NCBI RefSeq assembly: GCF_003667705.1
Contig: NZ_CP033019.1
Location: 4,154,001 to 4,218,000, forward strand
DNA length: 64,000 nucleotides
Source of the DNA: Janthinobacterium agaricidamnosum
GTDB lineage: Bacteria > Pseudomonadota > Gammaproteobacteria > Burkholderiales > Burkholderiaceae_D
Direction: 5' to 3'
In this document: piece by piece, positions 26,402 through 39,260 of the stretch
How positions within the stretch are numbered: position 1 is the stretch's first letter
Layout of the letters: the number at the start of each line of letters is the position of its first letter
Made by a program: the position numbers and the translations under genes
The notes under the pieces: generated by a model
What the model was told of the DNA's origin: nothing
Seen by the model: the letters and a program-made list of their open reading frames with translations, nothing else
Databases searched by the model: none

Positions 26402-26683
26402 CTAGGCAATGCGCAGTCGTTGCAGCAGTGCGCGCACATGCGGCAGATCGACTTCGCCTTCCGGCTCTTTACGGGCCAGTACCAGATCCATTAACGCATT
26501 GTCCGATAAATCCAGCAAACGCGTCAGCGCGTCAACTTCTTCATCGGTCAATTCGGTTTCATACGCATCGAGAAAACGGGTCAGGATAATGTCGTTTTCC
26601 AGCAGGCCACGGCGTGAACGCCAGCGCAGGCGGGCGCGGTTGGCCGGGTCGGCCTGATGCGAGGACAAAATTGATTCTGTCAT
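26402..26683 (-). CDS. sdhE: SdhE FAD-assembly factor
   Basis: 93 residues from the ATG at 26681-26683; an upstream GTG would add 11 residues. Small helical protein with the RGxxE motif (SRRGLLENDIILTRFL) that promotes covalent FAD attachment to SdhA; acidic region YETELTDEEVDALTRLLDLSDNAL follows as in the family. Lies between sdhB and gltA, the usual betaproteobacterial place. Confidence 0.95.
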   Translation of the reverse strand: MTESILSSHQADPANRARLRWRSRRGLLENDIILTRFLDAYETELTDEEVDALTRLLDLSDNALMDLVLARKEPEGEVDLPHVRALLQRLRIA

Positions 26684-26800
26684 TTGGTTTACCACTTTAC
26701 GTGTGCCTTGCGGCACGGTGCTGCTTTGCAGGCGCCGCCTGCAGGCAAGAGAGGATACCCTCTTCCGGCAAACGGCGCCCGGCGGACGCGATCAGGAGGA

Positions 26801-27511
26801 TCAGATCGCGCGGCGGACCATCAATTCCTTGATCTTGCCGATCGCCTTGTTCGGGTTCAACCCTTTCGGGCAGACGTCGACGCAGTTCATGATCGAATGG
26901 CAGCGGAACAGGCGGTACGGGTCTTCCAGGTTGTCCAGACGCGCACCCGTGGCTTCGTCGCGCGAATCGGCGATGAAGCGGTAGGCTTGCAGCAGGCCGG
27001 CAGGACCGACGAACTTGTCCGGATTCCACCAGAACGACGGGCACGACGTGGAGCAGCATGCGCACAGGATGCACTCGTACAGGCCATCGAGTTCTTCGCG
27101 CTGTTCCGGCGATTGCAGGCGCTCTTTTTCAGGCGGGATCGAATCGTTGATCAGGAAAGGCTTGATCGAATCGTACTGCTTGAAAAATTGCGTCATGTCG
27201 ACGATCAGGTCGCGGATGACCGGCAAGCCTGGCAACGGACGCAGCACGATAGGCTCCGACAGTTCGTTCAGGTTGGTGGTGCATGCCAGGCCGTTCTTGC
27301 CGTTGATGTTCATCGCGTCCGAACCGCACACGCCCTCGCGGCACGAGCGGCGCAGGGCCAGCGAGTCATCGACGTCCGCCTTGATGCGCTGCAGTGCGTC
27401 GAGCAGCATCTTGTCGGTGTCTTTCAGTTCGACCGTCAGGTCTTGCATGTACGGCTTGGCATCCTGGTCAGGATCGTAGCGGTAGATTTTGAATTTAAGA
27501 GTGCGTGCCAT
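26801..27511 (-). CDS. sdhB: Succinate dehydrogenase iron-sulfur subunit
   Basis: 236 residues. [2Fe-2S] cluster in CREGVCGSDAMNINGKNGLAC, [4Fe-4S] and [3Fe-4S] in CILCACCSTSCPSFWW and CHSIMNCVDVCPKGLNP. Passes electrons from SdhA to the quinone site at the membrane face. Begins 9 bases after the sdhA stop. Confidence 0.98.
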   Translation of the reverse strand: MARTLKFKIYRYDPDQDAKPYMQDLTVELKDTDKMLLDALQRIKADVDDSLALRRSCREGVCGSDAMNINGKNGLACTTNLNELSEPIVLRPLPGLPVIRDLIVDMTQFFKQYDSIKPFLINDSIPPEKERLQSPEQREELDGLYECILCACCSTSCPSFWWNPDKFVGPAGLLQAYRFIADSRDEATGARLDNLEDPYRLFRCHSIMNCVDVCPKGLNPNKAIGKIKELMVRRAI

Positions 27512-27520
27512 GGTATAGCC

Positions 27521-29302
<1,782 letters not shown>

Positions 29303-29304
29303 GA

Positions 29305-29670
29305 TTACACACTCCAGAGTATCTGTACCGTCCAGCCGGCACAAGCGATCAACCACAGCATGGTGGCAATTTGCAGGGTCAGACGGAGGCCAGCGCTTTT
29401 CACGTAGTCCATCCAGATGTCGCGTACGCCGACCCATGCGTGGTAGAACAGGGCGACGAAGGTCACCAGGCTGAACAATTTAAACCACTGCTGTGCGAAC
29501 AGACCAGCCCAGCCTTCATAGCTGAAGTTGCTGCCAGTCAAGAAAGAAATAAGCAGGATGGCAACATACGCCACCATGACGATGGCGGTGACGCGCTGCG
29601 CCAGCCAGTCGCGCAAGCCGTAATGGGCACCGACGACGAGGCGTTTCGGTCCGATATTATTGTCTGCCAT
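29305..29670 (-). CDS. sdhD: Succinate dehydrogenase membrane anchor SdhD
   Basis: 121 residues from the ATG at 29668-29670. Three hydrophobic helices (about 25-47, 58-80 and 95-117). Contains [17 protein letters not shown], the anchor signature with the haem/quinone-side His and Asp-Tyr. Starts 2 bases after the sdhC stop. Confidence 0.94.
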   Translation of the reverse strand: MADNNIGPKRLVVGAHYGLRDWLAQRVTAIVMVAYVAILLISFLTGSNFSYEGWAGLFAQQWFKLFSLVTFVALFYHAWVGVRDIWMDYVKSAGLRLTLQIATMLWLIACAGWTVQILWSV

Positions 29671-29672
29671 GT

Positions 29673-30095
29673 TTAAAATACTCCAAACAGTTTCAAAGCG
29701 ACCAAAGCCGTCAACACCAGGCTCACGACCAGCACGGACGACGCGGTCTTGCGGGCCGAATCTTTTTCGATGGCAACGTGCACATCCATGAACAGGTGAC
29801 GGATACCGGCGCAGAAGTGGTGCAGGAAGGCCCAGACCAGACCCAGGGTGATCAGCTTGACGAACCAGTGCGAGGCGATGCCCTGGAAGTAGGCATAGGA
29901 CATTTCGGAACGCAGGCTCAGTTCCAGCATGTACAGTATGCATGGCAGCAAGGCGAAAATGATGAAACCGCTGATGCGATGCAGGATCGAGACGATGGCG
30001 CCGACAGCCATGCGGTAGTTCGACAATTCGGTAACATGAATGTTACGGAATTGCGGCCGTTCTTTTTTTGGTACTTCTCTTACGGCTTCAGACAT
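29673..30095 (-). CDS. sdhC: Succinate dehydrogenase cytochrome b556 subunit SdhC
   Basis: 140 residues from the ATG at 30093-30095, preceded by AGGGGAGG; three transmembrane helices. SILHRISG (quinone-site Ser and Arg) and FLHHFCAGIRHLFMDVH (haem-ligand His) match the family. First gene of the sdh operon. Confidence 0.96.
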   Translation of the reverse strand: MSEAVREVPKKERPQFRNIHVTELSNYRMAVGAIVSILHRISGFIIFALLPCILYMLELSLRSEMSYAYFQGIASHWFVKLITLGLVWAFLHHFCAGIRHLFMDVHVAIEKDSARKTASSVLVVSLVLTALVALKLFGVF

Positions 30096-30183
30096 AACAA
30101 AAACCTCCCCTTTGAATTTCAACTAAATATTGAAGCCGCGATTTTCGCCGATTTTCGCAACCCATACCAATATCTATTGTTAC

Positions 30184-30211
30184 ATATAACCAAAATGGTT
30201 TTTTACTACAA
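30184..30211 (-). promoter_or_regulatory. Candidate sdhC promoter with overlapping palindrome
   Basis: Read leftward: -35 TTGTAG (30206-30211), 16-base spacer, -10 TTATAT (30184-30189). The inverted repeat AACCA-N3-TGGTT (30188-30200) lies between and over the -10, suggesting an operator. The 307-base gap 30096-30402 otherwise holds only this, an AT-rich leader and the hairpin at 30271-30289. Confidence 0.4.
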
Positions 30212-30270
30212 AATACCGCGCTACTTTCCGTAGTTCACGTAATTTAATTACAGAATCGCTGGCAAAACAC

Positions 30271-30289
30271 GGCCCGCCGGGGGCGGGCC
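30271..30289 (-). terminator. GC-rich hairpin downstream of the GntR gene
   Basis: GGCCCGCC (30271-30278) and GGCGGGCC (30282-30289) with a 3-base loop, about 115 bases past the GntR stop. No T-run. Probably separates the regulator from the sdh operon. Confidence 0.4.
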
Positions 30290-30402
30290 ATGTTGTCGCT
30301 GCGCTTTCCGTTGTCTCCGTAGCCCGCCTTGCGACAGGCATCTTGCAAGCGATGCACTTCAGCCTTGCCGCTTGTGCGGACACCCGCAGGCGCCCCGCAG
30401 CT

Positions 30403-31287
30403 TCAGCTGAGTTCATTCTGATAATGGTGGCGACTGGTCAGGTACAAGCCCCGGCGCAGTTCGACCGGCTTGTCGCCGTAGGTAAACGACACGCGCTCGG
30501 AACTGAGCAAGGGCGTGCCGAGGTCGATATTCAACAGTTGCGCGGCGCCCGCGTCGGCGCACACGGCGCGGATCTGCTCGGACGCGCGTATCATGCGCGT
30601 GCCGAATTCCGTTTCGAACAGGCCGTACATGGGCCCCTTGTATTCCACCAGGCGCTCGGCCGTCAGACCCTTGAAGATCAGGCCGGGCAGCCACAGCTCT
30701 TCGACGATGGTCGGCACGCCGTCGAAATACTGGACGCGCTTGATGAAGATGACGGCGTCGCCGGACTTCAGGTCCATCAGGCGCGCCACGTCGGCCGGCG
30801 CGCGCACGCGCTTGACTTCGATGAATTTGCTTTCGGGATAATGCGGCACGCCTTCGTCCGGCACCAGGCGCAGGAAGCGGAAATGCGCGCGCGCCTCATG
30901 GTGGGTGGAAACGAAAGTGCCCTTGCCCTGGCGGCGCATGACGAGATTCTCGGCGGCCAGCTCATCGATGGCCTTGCGCACCGTGCCCTGGCTGACCTTG
31001 AAGCGGCCGGCCAGCTCGACCTCGCTGGGAATGAGCTCGCCCGGTTTCCATTCGCCCGATTGCAGGCTTTGCGTGATGAGCGCCTTGATCTGCTGGTACA
31101 GGGGACTGAAGGTGGGCGAAGCAGTGACTGCAGGCACGGCGGACGCAGTGGTATTGCTGGCGGCCGTCACGGTGACTGGCGTACTGGCCGCCGCGGGGAC
31201 GGGCGTGGCCGGGGTGCCCGCGGTCGGACTGACCGCCCCGCTTGCAGCAGTGGCATTGTTGGTCAGATTGGACGAGGCGGAATTCAT
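30403..31287 (-). CDS. GntR-family regulator (HutC/UTRA type) next to mdh
   Basis: 294 residues from the ATG at 31285-31287. The first 60 residues are an Ala/Thr/Pro-rich low-complexity tail not found in most GntR proteins. Then comes the winged helix (PLYQQIKALITQSLQSGEWKPGELIPSEVELAGRFKVSQGTVRKAIDELAAENLVMRRQGKGTFV) and a UTRA ligand domain to the end (IKRVQYFDGVPTIVEELWLPG). Divergent from mdh with 305 bases between, and on the same strand as sdh. Position between mdh and sdhCDAB suggests it regulates TCA genes; the ligand is unknown. Confidence 0.93.
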   Translation of the reverse strand: MNSASSNLTNNATAASGAVSPTAGTPATPVPAAASTPVTVTAASNTTASAVPAVTASPTFSPLYQQIKALITQSLQSGEWKPGELIPSEVELAGRFKVSQGTVRKAIDELAAENLVMRRQGKGTFVSTHHEARAHFRFLRLVPDEGVPHYPESKFIEVKRVRAPADVARLMDLKSGDAVIFIKRVQYFDGVPTIVEELWLPGLIFKGLTAERLVEYKGPMYGLFETEFGTRMIRASEQIRAVCADAGAAQLLNIDLGTPLLSSERVSFTYGDKPVELRRGLYLTSRHHYQNELS

Positions 31288-31340
31288 AGTCCGACATTTC
31301 AACACAAATCACTGCCCGCGTCCAGTAAAACACACGCGGT

Positions 31341-31380
31341 TATCTGTCTTATATAAGACATAAGATATGATTGACAGATA
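31341..31380. promoter_or_regulatory. Candidate GntR operators in the gntR-mdh gap
   Basis: A perfect 16-base palindrome TGTCTTATATAAGACA (31345-31360) overlaps an outer inverted repeat TATCTGTC (31341-31348) and GACAGATA (31373-31380). Located 58 bases upstream of the GntR start and about 210 upstream of mdh. Its length and symmetry fit a dimeric regulator; the adjacent GntR protein is the obvious candidate. The rest of the 305-base gap shows no gene. Confidence 0.55.
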
Positions 31381-31592
31381 GGGATCGGAGGCCTAAACTG
31401 CCCTCGATAAAACATGTGAGCCCGCGTTTTATGTTGTCGGCCAGCCACTCTGGCTTCGTGCAGCACGAGCGTGACGGCAGCGTACACCAGCAATTCGGTG
31501 GCGCGGGCCGGTTTTGGTATCATTATAGTTTTTCCGGATAAGCGTAAGCCCAGCTTCAAGCCCGTTTTCTTTCCCATTTTTGGAGATTCATC

Positions 31593-32582
31593 ATGGCTAA
31601 AACCCCAATGCGTGTTGCAGTGACCGGCGCCGCCGGCCAGATCGGCTACGCCCTGTTGTTCCGCATCGCCAATGGCGACATGCTCGGCAAAGACCAGCCT
31701 GTCATCTTGCAACTGCTTGAAATCCCGGACGAAAAAGCCCAGAAGGCGCTCAAGGGCGTGATGATGGAAATCGACGACTGCGCCTTCCCGCTGCTGGCCG
31801 AGATGACCGCCCACTCCGATCCGCTGACCGCCTTCAAGGATGTCGACGTGGCCGTACTGGTTGGCGCGCGTCCACGCGGCCCAGGCATGGAACGCAAGGA
31901 CCTGCTGGAAGCGAACGCGCAGATCTTCACGGTGCAAGGCAAGGCGCTCGACGCCGTCGCTTCGCGCAACGTCAAAGTGCTGGTGGTCGGCAACCCTGCC
32001 AACACCAACGCCTACATCGCCATGAAATCGGCGCCATCGCTGCCGGCGAAAAACTTCACCGCCATGCTGCGCCTGGACCACAACCGCGCGCTGTCGCAAG
32101 TCGCTGCCAAGACCGGCACCGCCGTGAAAGACATCGAAAAGCTGACCGTGTGGGGCAACCACTCGCCAACGATGTACGCCGACTACCGCTTCGCCACCGT
32201 CAACGGCAAGGCTGTGAAAGACCTGATCAACGACCAGGAATGGAACGCCAACGTGTTCCTGCCAACCGTCGGCAAGCGCGGCGCTGCCATCATCGAAGCG
32301 CGCGGCCTGTCGTCGGCAGCGTCGGCAGCGAACGCCGCCATCGACCACATCCATGACTGGATGCTGGGCACGAACGGCAAGTGGACCACCATGGGCGTTC
32401 CTTCGGATGGCTCGTATGGCATCCCGGAAGGCACCGTGTTCGGCTTCCCGGTCACCACCGACAACGGTGAGTACACGATCGTTCAAGGTCTGGAAATCGA
32501 TGCATTCTCGCAAGAGCGCATCAACCTGACCCTGAAAGAACTGACCGAAGAGCGCGAAGGCGTGAAACACCTGCTGGCCTAA
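31593..32582 (+). CDS. mdh: Malate dehydrogenase
   Basis: NAD-dependent oxidation of malate to oxaloacetate; 329 residues. NAD-binding [21 protein letters not shown], substrate Arg in [27 protein letters not shown], and the catalytic His in [10 protein letters not shown]. This is the cytosolic-type MDH usual in betaproteobacteria. Ribosome site TTTGGAG. Followed by a stem-loop terminator. Confidence 0.98.
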   Translation: MAKTPMRVAVTGAAGQIGYALLFRIANGDMLGKDQPVILQLLEIPDEKAQKALKGVMMEIDDCAFPLLAEMTAHSDPLTAFKDVDVAVLVGARPRGPGMERKDLLEANAQIFTVQGKALDAVASRNVKVLVVGNPANTNAYIAMKSAPSLPAKNFTAMLRLDHNRALSQVAAKTGTAVKDIEKLTVWGNHSPTMYADYRFATVNGKAVKDLINDQEWNANVFLPTVGKRGAAIIEARGLSSAASAANAAIDHIHDWMLGTNGKWTTMGVPSDGSYGIPEGTVFGFPVTTDNGEYTIVQGLEIDAFSQERINLTLKELTEEREGVKHLLA

Positions 32583-32627
32583 GTCCAGTTCTGGCGGCGC
32601 GGCGCAAACGTGCCGCCCGCCACGAAG

Positions 32628-32660
32628 GCCGCCCCGCGAGATTCGCGGCGCGGCTGTTTT
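32628..32660 (+). terminator. Rho-independent terminator after mdh
   Basis: Twelve-base arms GCCGCCCCGCGA (32628-32639) and TCGCGGCGCGGC (32643-32654) with one mismatch and a 3-base loop, followed by TGTTTT. Confidence 0.7.
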
Positions 32661-32695
32661 ATCAAGTAGTCTTTACCTGCAGAAATGCCTTAAGC

Positions 32696-33694
32696 ATGCA
32701 CCCTTCCGAGGTTTTATTCCAAGGCAAACGCCAGCCGCTGTTGCTCGCCGCTTGCGACCACTACGCCGGCTCTGAAAAGCTGATGCGTAAATCGATTGCT
32801 TTGCAACAAGAGCTTGGTCCCCTGTTCGACATCACGTTCGACTGCGAAGACGGCGCCAGCGCCGGCAATGAAGAATCCCACGCCCTGATGATCGCCGGCC
32901 TGCTGGCCAGCGACGACAACCAGTTCAACCGCATCGGCGTGCGCGTGCACGACGTCGACAGCGCGTTTTTCGCGCGCGACGTGGAAATCATCTGCACGGC
33001 CGCATCCCGCCTGGCCTACATCGCCGTGCCCAAGGTGGCCGGCGTGCAGGACGCCATGCTGGCCATCGACCTGATCAACCTGCACGCGCGCCGCGCCGGC
33101 CGCGACAACCTGCCCGTGCACATCCTGATCGAAACGCACGGCGCGCTGCGCGACGCCTATGCGATCGCCGCCCTGCCCCAGGTCGAATGCCTGTCCTTCG
33201 GCATCATGGATTTCGTCTCGGCCCATTACGGCGCCATTCCCGCCGCCGCCATGCGCACGCCGGGCCAGTTCACGCACCCGCTGGTGGTGCGCGCCAAGCT
33301 CGAAGTGGCGGCCGCCTGCCACGCGCACGGCAAGGTGGCGTCGCATAACGTGACGACGGACGTGCGCGATTCGGCCGTGGTGGCCAACGATGCCCAGCGC
33401 GCGACAGCCGAGTTCGGCTACACGCGCATGTGGAGCATCCACCCGGACCAGATCAAGCCCATCATCAAGGCCTTTACGCCGCGCCTGTCCGAAGTCAACG
33501 AGGCCAGCAACATCCTCAACGAAGCGCTGCGCGCCAACTGGGGGCCGATTGCGCAAAATGGCCGCTTGCACGACCGCGCCAGCTACCGATATTATTGGAC
33601 CGTTTTGCAACGCGCCAAACTGGCGGGCCTCGGCCTGCCCGAGGCGGCTGCTGCATTACTCAACACCCCCTCTTCCAGCACCACTGAAAACTGA
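32696..33694 (+). CDS. CitE-like CoA-ester lyase (HpcH/HpaI aldolase family)
   Basis: 332 residues. TIM-barrel aldolase/lyase with FDCEDGASAGNEE (metal-binding Glu/Asp), VPKVAGVQDAML, ILIETHGALRDAYAIAAL and LSFGIMDFVSAHYG. The family cleaves citryl-, malyl- or citramalyl-CoA; the substrate cannot be read from sequence. Between mdh and acnA, with no obvious ribosome site before the ATG. No citD/citF genes are present, so a role in citrate fermentation is unlikely. Confidence 0.88.
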   Translation: MHPSEVLFQGKRQPLLLAACDHYAGSEKLMRKSIALQQELGPLFDITFDCEDGASAGNEESHALMIAGLLASDDNQFNRIGVRVHDVDSAFFARDVEIICTAASRLAYIAVPKVAGVQDAMLAIDLINLHARRAGRDNLPVHILIETHGALRDAYAIAALPQVECLSFGIMDFVSAHYGAIPAAAMRTPGQFTHPLVVRAKLEVAAACHAHGKVASHNVTTDVRDSAVVANDAQRATAEFGYTRMWSIHPDQIKPIIKAFTPRLSEVNEASNILNEALRANWGPIAQNGRLHDRASYRYYWTVLQRAKLAGLGLPEAAAALLNTPSSSTTEN

Positions 33695-33707
33695 CAGGAA
33701 TTACACG

Positions 33708-34253
33708 ATGTCCCTCTCCAAATTAGCAATTGCCTGCAGCGTCGCGCTGGGCGCCATGACCCTCACGCTGGCGCCAGCCAGCTTCGCCGCCACGGCAGAG
33801 GCAAATCCCAAGGCCGTCAAGGCCAAGCCAAAGGCCAAGGCCGCCAAGGCAAAAGCTGCCGCCAAGGAAGCCCATCCGCTGGCCATGTCGGTCGCCGACA
33901 AGGAAGAAGCCGATGAACCGAACACGGCAGGCTCGGCCTCCACCGATTTCAATTGTGAACTTGGTAATAAAATTACCATCTACACCAATGCTACTGACGA
34001 CAAACACATCGCCCTGCGCTGGAAGAAGCGCCTGCACCGCCTGAGCCGCGTTGGCACCACCACCGGCGCCAACCGCTTCGAGAACCGTCTGTATGGTCTC
34101 GTGTGGATCGGCATCCCGGCCAAAGGCATGCTGCTCGACTCCAAGCAGGGCCGCCAGCTGGCCAATGAATGCAAGGATGCGGAGCAAGCCAAGCCGGCGG
34201 CAGTGGTGGAAGCCGCGCCATCGCTGGGCGTGCTGCCGGCGACCGGCGGCTGA
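33708..34253 (+). CDS. Small secreted protein of unknown function
   Basis: 181 residues. Signal peptide (ACSVALGAMTLTLAPASFA, cleavage about residue 24), a Lys/Ala-rich stretch (about 28-50), then a compact domain with FNCELGNKITIYTN, IALRWKKRLHRLSRVGTTTGANRFENRLYGLVWIGIPAKGMLLDSKQGRQLANEC, two Cys likely forming a disulfide. Starts 13 bases after the lyase stop with an AGGA site, so it is in the same unit. Upstream of acnA. No function recognised. Confidence 0.8.
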   Translation: MSLSKLAIACSVALGAMTLTLAPASFAATAEANPKAVKAKPKAKAAKAKAAAKEAHPLAMSVADKEEADEPNTAGSASTDFNCELGNKITIYTNATDDKHIALRWKKRLHRLSRVGTTTGANRFENRLYGLVWIGIPAKGMLLDSKQGRQLANECKDAEQAKPAAVVEAAPSLGVLPATGG

Positions 34254-34338
34254 TGTGCGTAGCAAGGGCCTCTTCGGGGGCTCAGTCATGTTTTGTAATT
34301 TGAATAATCAATAAGACGATACCCAACAAGGAGAGGTC

Positions 34339-37059
<2,721 letters not shown>

Positions 37060-37083
37060 TCAGCCCAGCTGTGAGGTAAGATC

Positions 37084-37113
37084 AAAGCGCCGGTTCCGAC
37101 CGGCGCTTTTTTT
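37084..37113 (+). terminator. Rho-independent terminator after acnA
   Basis: AAAGCGCCGG (37084-37093) and CCGGCGCTTT (37100-37109) with a TTCCGA loop and a T-run to 37113. Confidence 0.9.
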
Positions 37114-37272
37114 CGTCCCTGCGCCCCGTTCCGACTTGAAATTTCGACTATTGGCATGATCTAAGGACAGCTTACGTATTGCGTGCGGCTGAATCCTCTA
37201 CAATACGGTTATAAGGGTTTATCATTGTTTGACTGATCCATTTTTTTCACTTTCCGAGACTCTTATCCCGCT

Positions 37273-38526
37273 ATGCGTCGTCCTTCCAAAGATTCATCCC
37301 ATAAACTGACTGCCGACAGCCAGCGCCTGGTCACCTTTGCCCAGGCGATCGTACAGGCAGCCAGCCGTCTCGAAGAGCGGTCCTGGGAACACAGCCTGGA
37401 TACGCAGCTCCAGAAATTACTCAAAACCGGCCACCAGGACACCATCGACAACACCCTGGGCAGCCTGTTCAAGGAAGACTTGAACGCCTACGACGTGCTG
37501 ATGGACTGCGTTGAAGCCATCAGCGAATCGACCGTCGTCACACATGAAGACGTGCGCTACGACGCCCTGCTCGTCGCCGTGCCCATCCTCGCGTGGACGC
37601 GCTTTTCCATCGCCTCCGGCCCCATGGCCGGCGACGCGCACGGCGTGCTGTCCGCGCATTTCGCCGCCCACCTGCTGGCCGACGGCACGAAGATGGCCAT
37701 GGCGCCCACCCTGTATTCGATCGACCAGCTGCCGCGCAGCCACGTCGAGACCTATGCCAAGACGCAAAAGCTGGCCCTGGCCGCCCTGAAGGGCACGGCC
37801 GTCAAGCCCTCCAGCAAAGAAGCGGAAACGGCACCCTTCCTGGCCGATACGCGCTACCTGCTGGTGGCCGTGGTGGCGCCTGCCGGCGCACCGCTGTTCC
37901 GCTGGCAGACGCCTTCGAGCCAGCTCGACTTCATCGCCGAGCGCAGCGCCGCCCTGGAACAATGGCGCACGCAGGCGACGCCGACCATCGCCCGCCTGCT
38001 GCCCGGCTGCGGCCTGGAATTGCTGCTGCCGGAAGCGTACTACGTGGCCTGCCGCGAAGCGGACAAGCTGATACGTCCCGTGTCCGTGCGCGCCGCCGTG
38101 CACTACCTGACGCACACGCTGGCCATCGAACCGTCGGAACTGCGCGCCGTGATCGCCGGCTTCGGCGAAGAGGCGGCCGACGGCCAGGTCGACGAGTACC
38201 GCATCGCCTTCACCCTGCGCCAGGCGCCGGACGTCATCTACGGCATCGTCTGGCCCCTGTACGGCCAGGAAGACGAGGATGGCACGCCGATCGAAGGCCT
38301 GATCCAGGTCGGCATCGCCGCGCTGGACAAGCAAAAGACGCCCGTCGATGAAATCATCGAACACCTGAACGCCGCCGGCGTGACGCAGATCAAGCGCCAC
38401 GCGGAACGTTTTGTCGGAGAGTATTGCGACGACTGCGGCGCCCCCCTGTTTGCCGACCCGGTCGGCGAACTCGCGCATGCGGAAATGCCGGAAGATACGC
38501 CGCAGGGCACCGAGCATTTCCATTGA
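37273..38526 (+). CDS. DUF2863 family protein
   Basis: 417 residues. Opens with RRPSKDSSHKLTADSQRLVTFAQAIVQAASRLEERSWE and ends in a zinc-ribbon-like CDDCGAPLF near residue 395; the pattern matches the Burkholderiales family DUF2863. Soluble, no signal peptide. Stands alone between two terminators. Function of the family is unknown. Confidence 0.85.
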   Translation: MRRPSKDSSHKLTADSQRLVTFAQAIVQAASRLEERSWEHSLDTQLQKLLKTGHQDTIDNTLGSLFKEDLNAYDVLMDCVEAISESTVVTHEDVRYDALLVAVPILAWTRFSIASGPMAGDAHGVLSAHFAAHLLADGTKMAMAPTLYSIDQLPRSHVETYAKTQKLALAALKGTAVKPSSKEAETAPFLADTRYLLVAVVAPAGAPLFRWQTPSSQLDFIAERSAALEQWRTQATPTIARLLPGCGLELLLPEAYYVACREADKLIRPVSVRAAVHYLTHTLAIEPSELRAVIAGFGEEAADGQVDEYRIAFTLRQAPDVIYGIVWPLYGQEDEDGTPIEGLIQVGIAALDKQKTPVDEIIEHLNAAGVTQIKRHAERFVGEYCDDCGAPLFADPVGELAHAEMPEDTPQGTEHFH

Positions 38527-38534
38527 TGCGGGCT

Positions 38535-38712
38535 TGTCGGAGTACGCGCGCAGCGCTAATCCGACCTACGATGCCGGCATAGGCCGTAGGCCATATTAGC
38601 CGGAACGGCGTAATCCGACTACGGTTTGAAGAGGTGTCGATGCAATAGGTGTCGATATAATGGTTGAAAGGCAGGCCGTAGGTCGGATTAGCCGGAACGG
38701 CGTAATCCGACA
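38535..38712. repeat. Three REP-like imperfect palindromes
   Basis: Copies at 38535-38569, 38586-38622 and 38678-38712 of a palindromic unit built on GTAGGTCGGATTAG...GTAATCCGACA. The first has a GCGCGCAGCGC centre, the other two a GCCGGAACGGC centre, and the second is the most diverged. Between copies 2 and 3 GGTGTCGAT occurs twice. Such units are typical of intergenic REP/REPIN elements, which are mobilised by RAYT transposases; no RAYT gene is in the window. Confidence 0.75.
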
Positions 38713-38727
38713 ACAGCGTTGGCGCAT

Positions 38728-38760
38728 AAAAAAGGCGGAACCCCGGTTCCGCCTTTTTTA
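38728..38760. terminator. Bidirectional terminator between DUF2863 and CYTH genes
   Basis: A-run, GGCGGAACC (38734-38742), CC loop, GGTTCCGCC (38745-38753), T-run to 38759. Serves the two convergent genes. Confidence 0.9.
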
Positions 38761-38783
38761 TTTCAACGTCATTTAAAACACTA

Positions 38784-39248
38784 TCACCACTGCGAGAACG
38801 GGTGGCGGATCAGGTTGGCATTGTAGTAGCGCGCATCGCCCGACACTTCCGCGCCTATCCATTCCGGCTTCTCGAAGGGCTGGTCTTCCGAGGCCAGTTC
38901 GATCTCGGCCACGAGCAAGCCCGCATTGACGCCCAGGAACTCATCGACTTCCCATACCATGCCCGCGTGTTCGATGCGGTGGCGGTACTTTTCGATCAGC
39001 GGCTGTTCGCACAGGCCGTCGAGCAGTTCGACGGCGTCGGCCAGCGGGATCGGATACTCCCACTCGCCACGCGTCGCCCCCACATTGGCGCCCTTGATGG
39101 TCAGCATCGCCTGTTCGCCCTCGATGCGCACCCGCACCACGCGCTCGCGCGCGGACGACAGGTAGCCCTGGCGCAGCAGTACTGTCTGCCCCAGGCCGCG
39201 CCAGGCATCGCCTTGCAGCAGGAATTTACGCTCGATCTCGACGCCCAT
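38784..39248 (-). CDS. CYTH-domain protein (triphosphate tunnel metalloenzyme family)
   Basis: 154 residues from the ATG at 39246-39248. Starts with VEIERKFLL, the ExExK motif that binds triphosphate and metal; further tunnel Arg/Lys/Glu are in LRQGYLSSARERVVRVRIEGEQAMLTIKG and VWEVDEF. Such proteins are often inorganic triphosphatases. Starts 12 bases after the carboxypeptidase stop, so the two are likely cotranscribed. Confidence 0.92.
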   Translation of the reverse strand: MGVEIERKFLLQGDAWRGLGQTVLLRQGYLSSARERVVRVRIEGEQAMLTIKGANVGATRGEWEYPIPLADAVELLDGLCEQPLIEKYRHRIEHAGMVWEVDEFLGVNAGLLVAEIELASEDQPFEKPEWIGAEVSGDARYYNANLIRHPFSQW

Positions 39249-39260
39249 GATCAACGCCGC

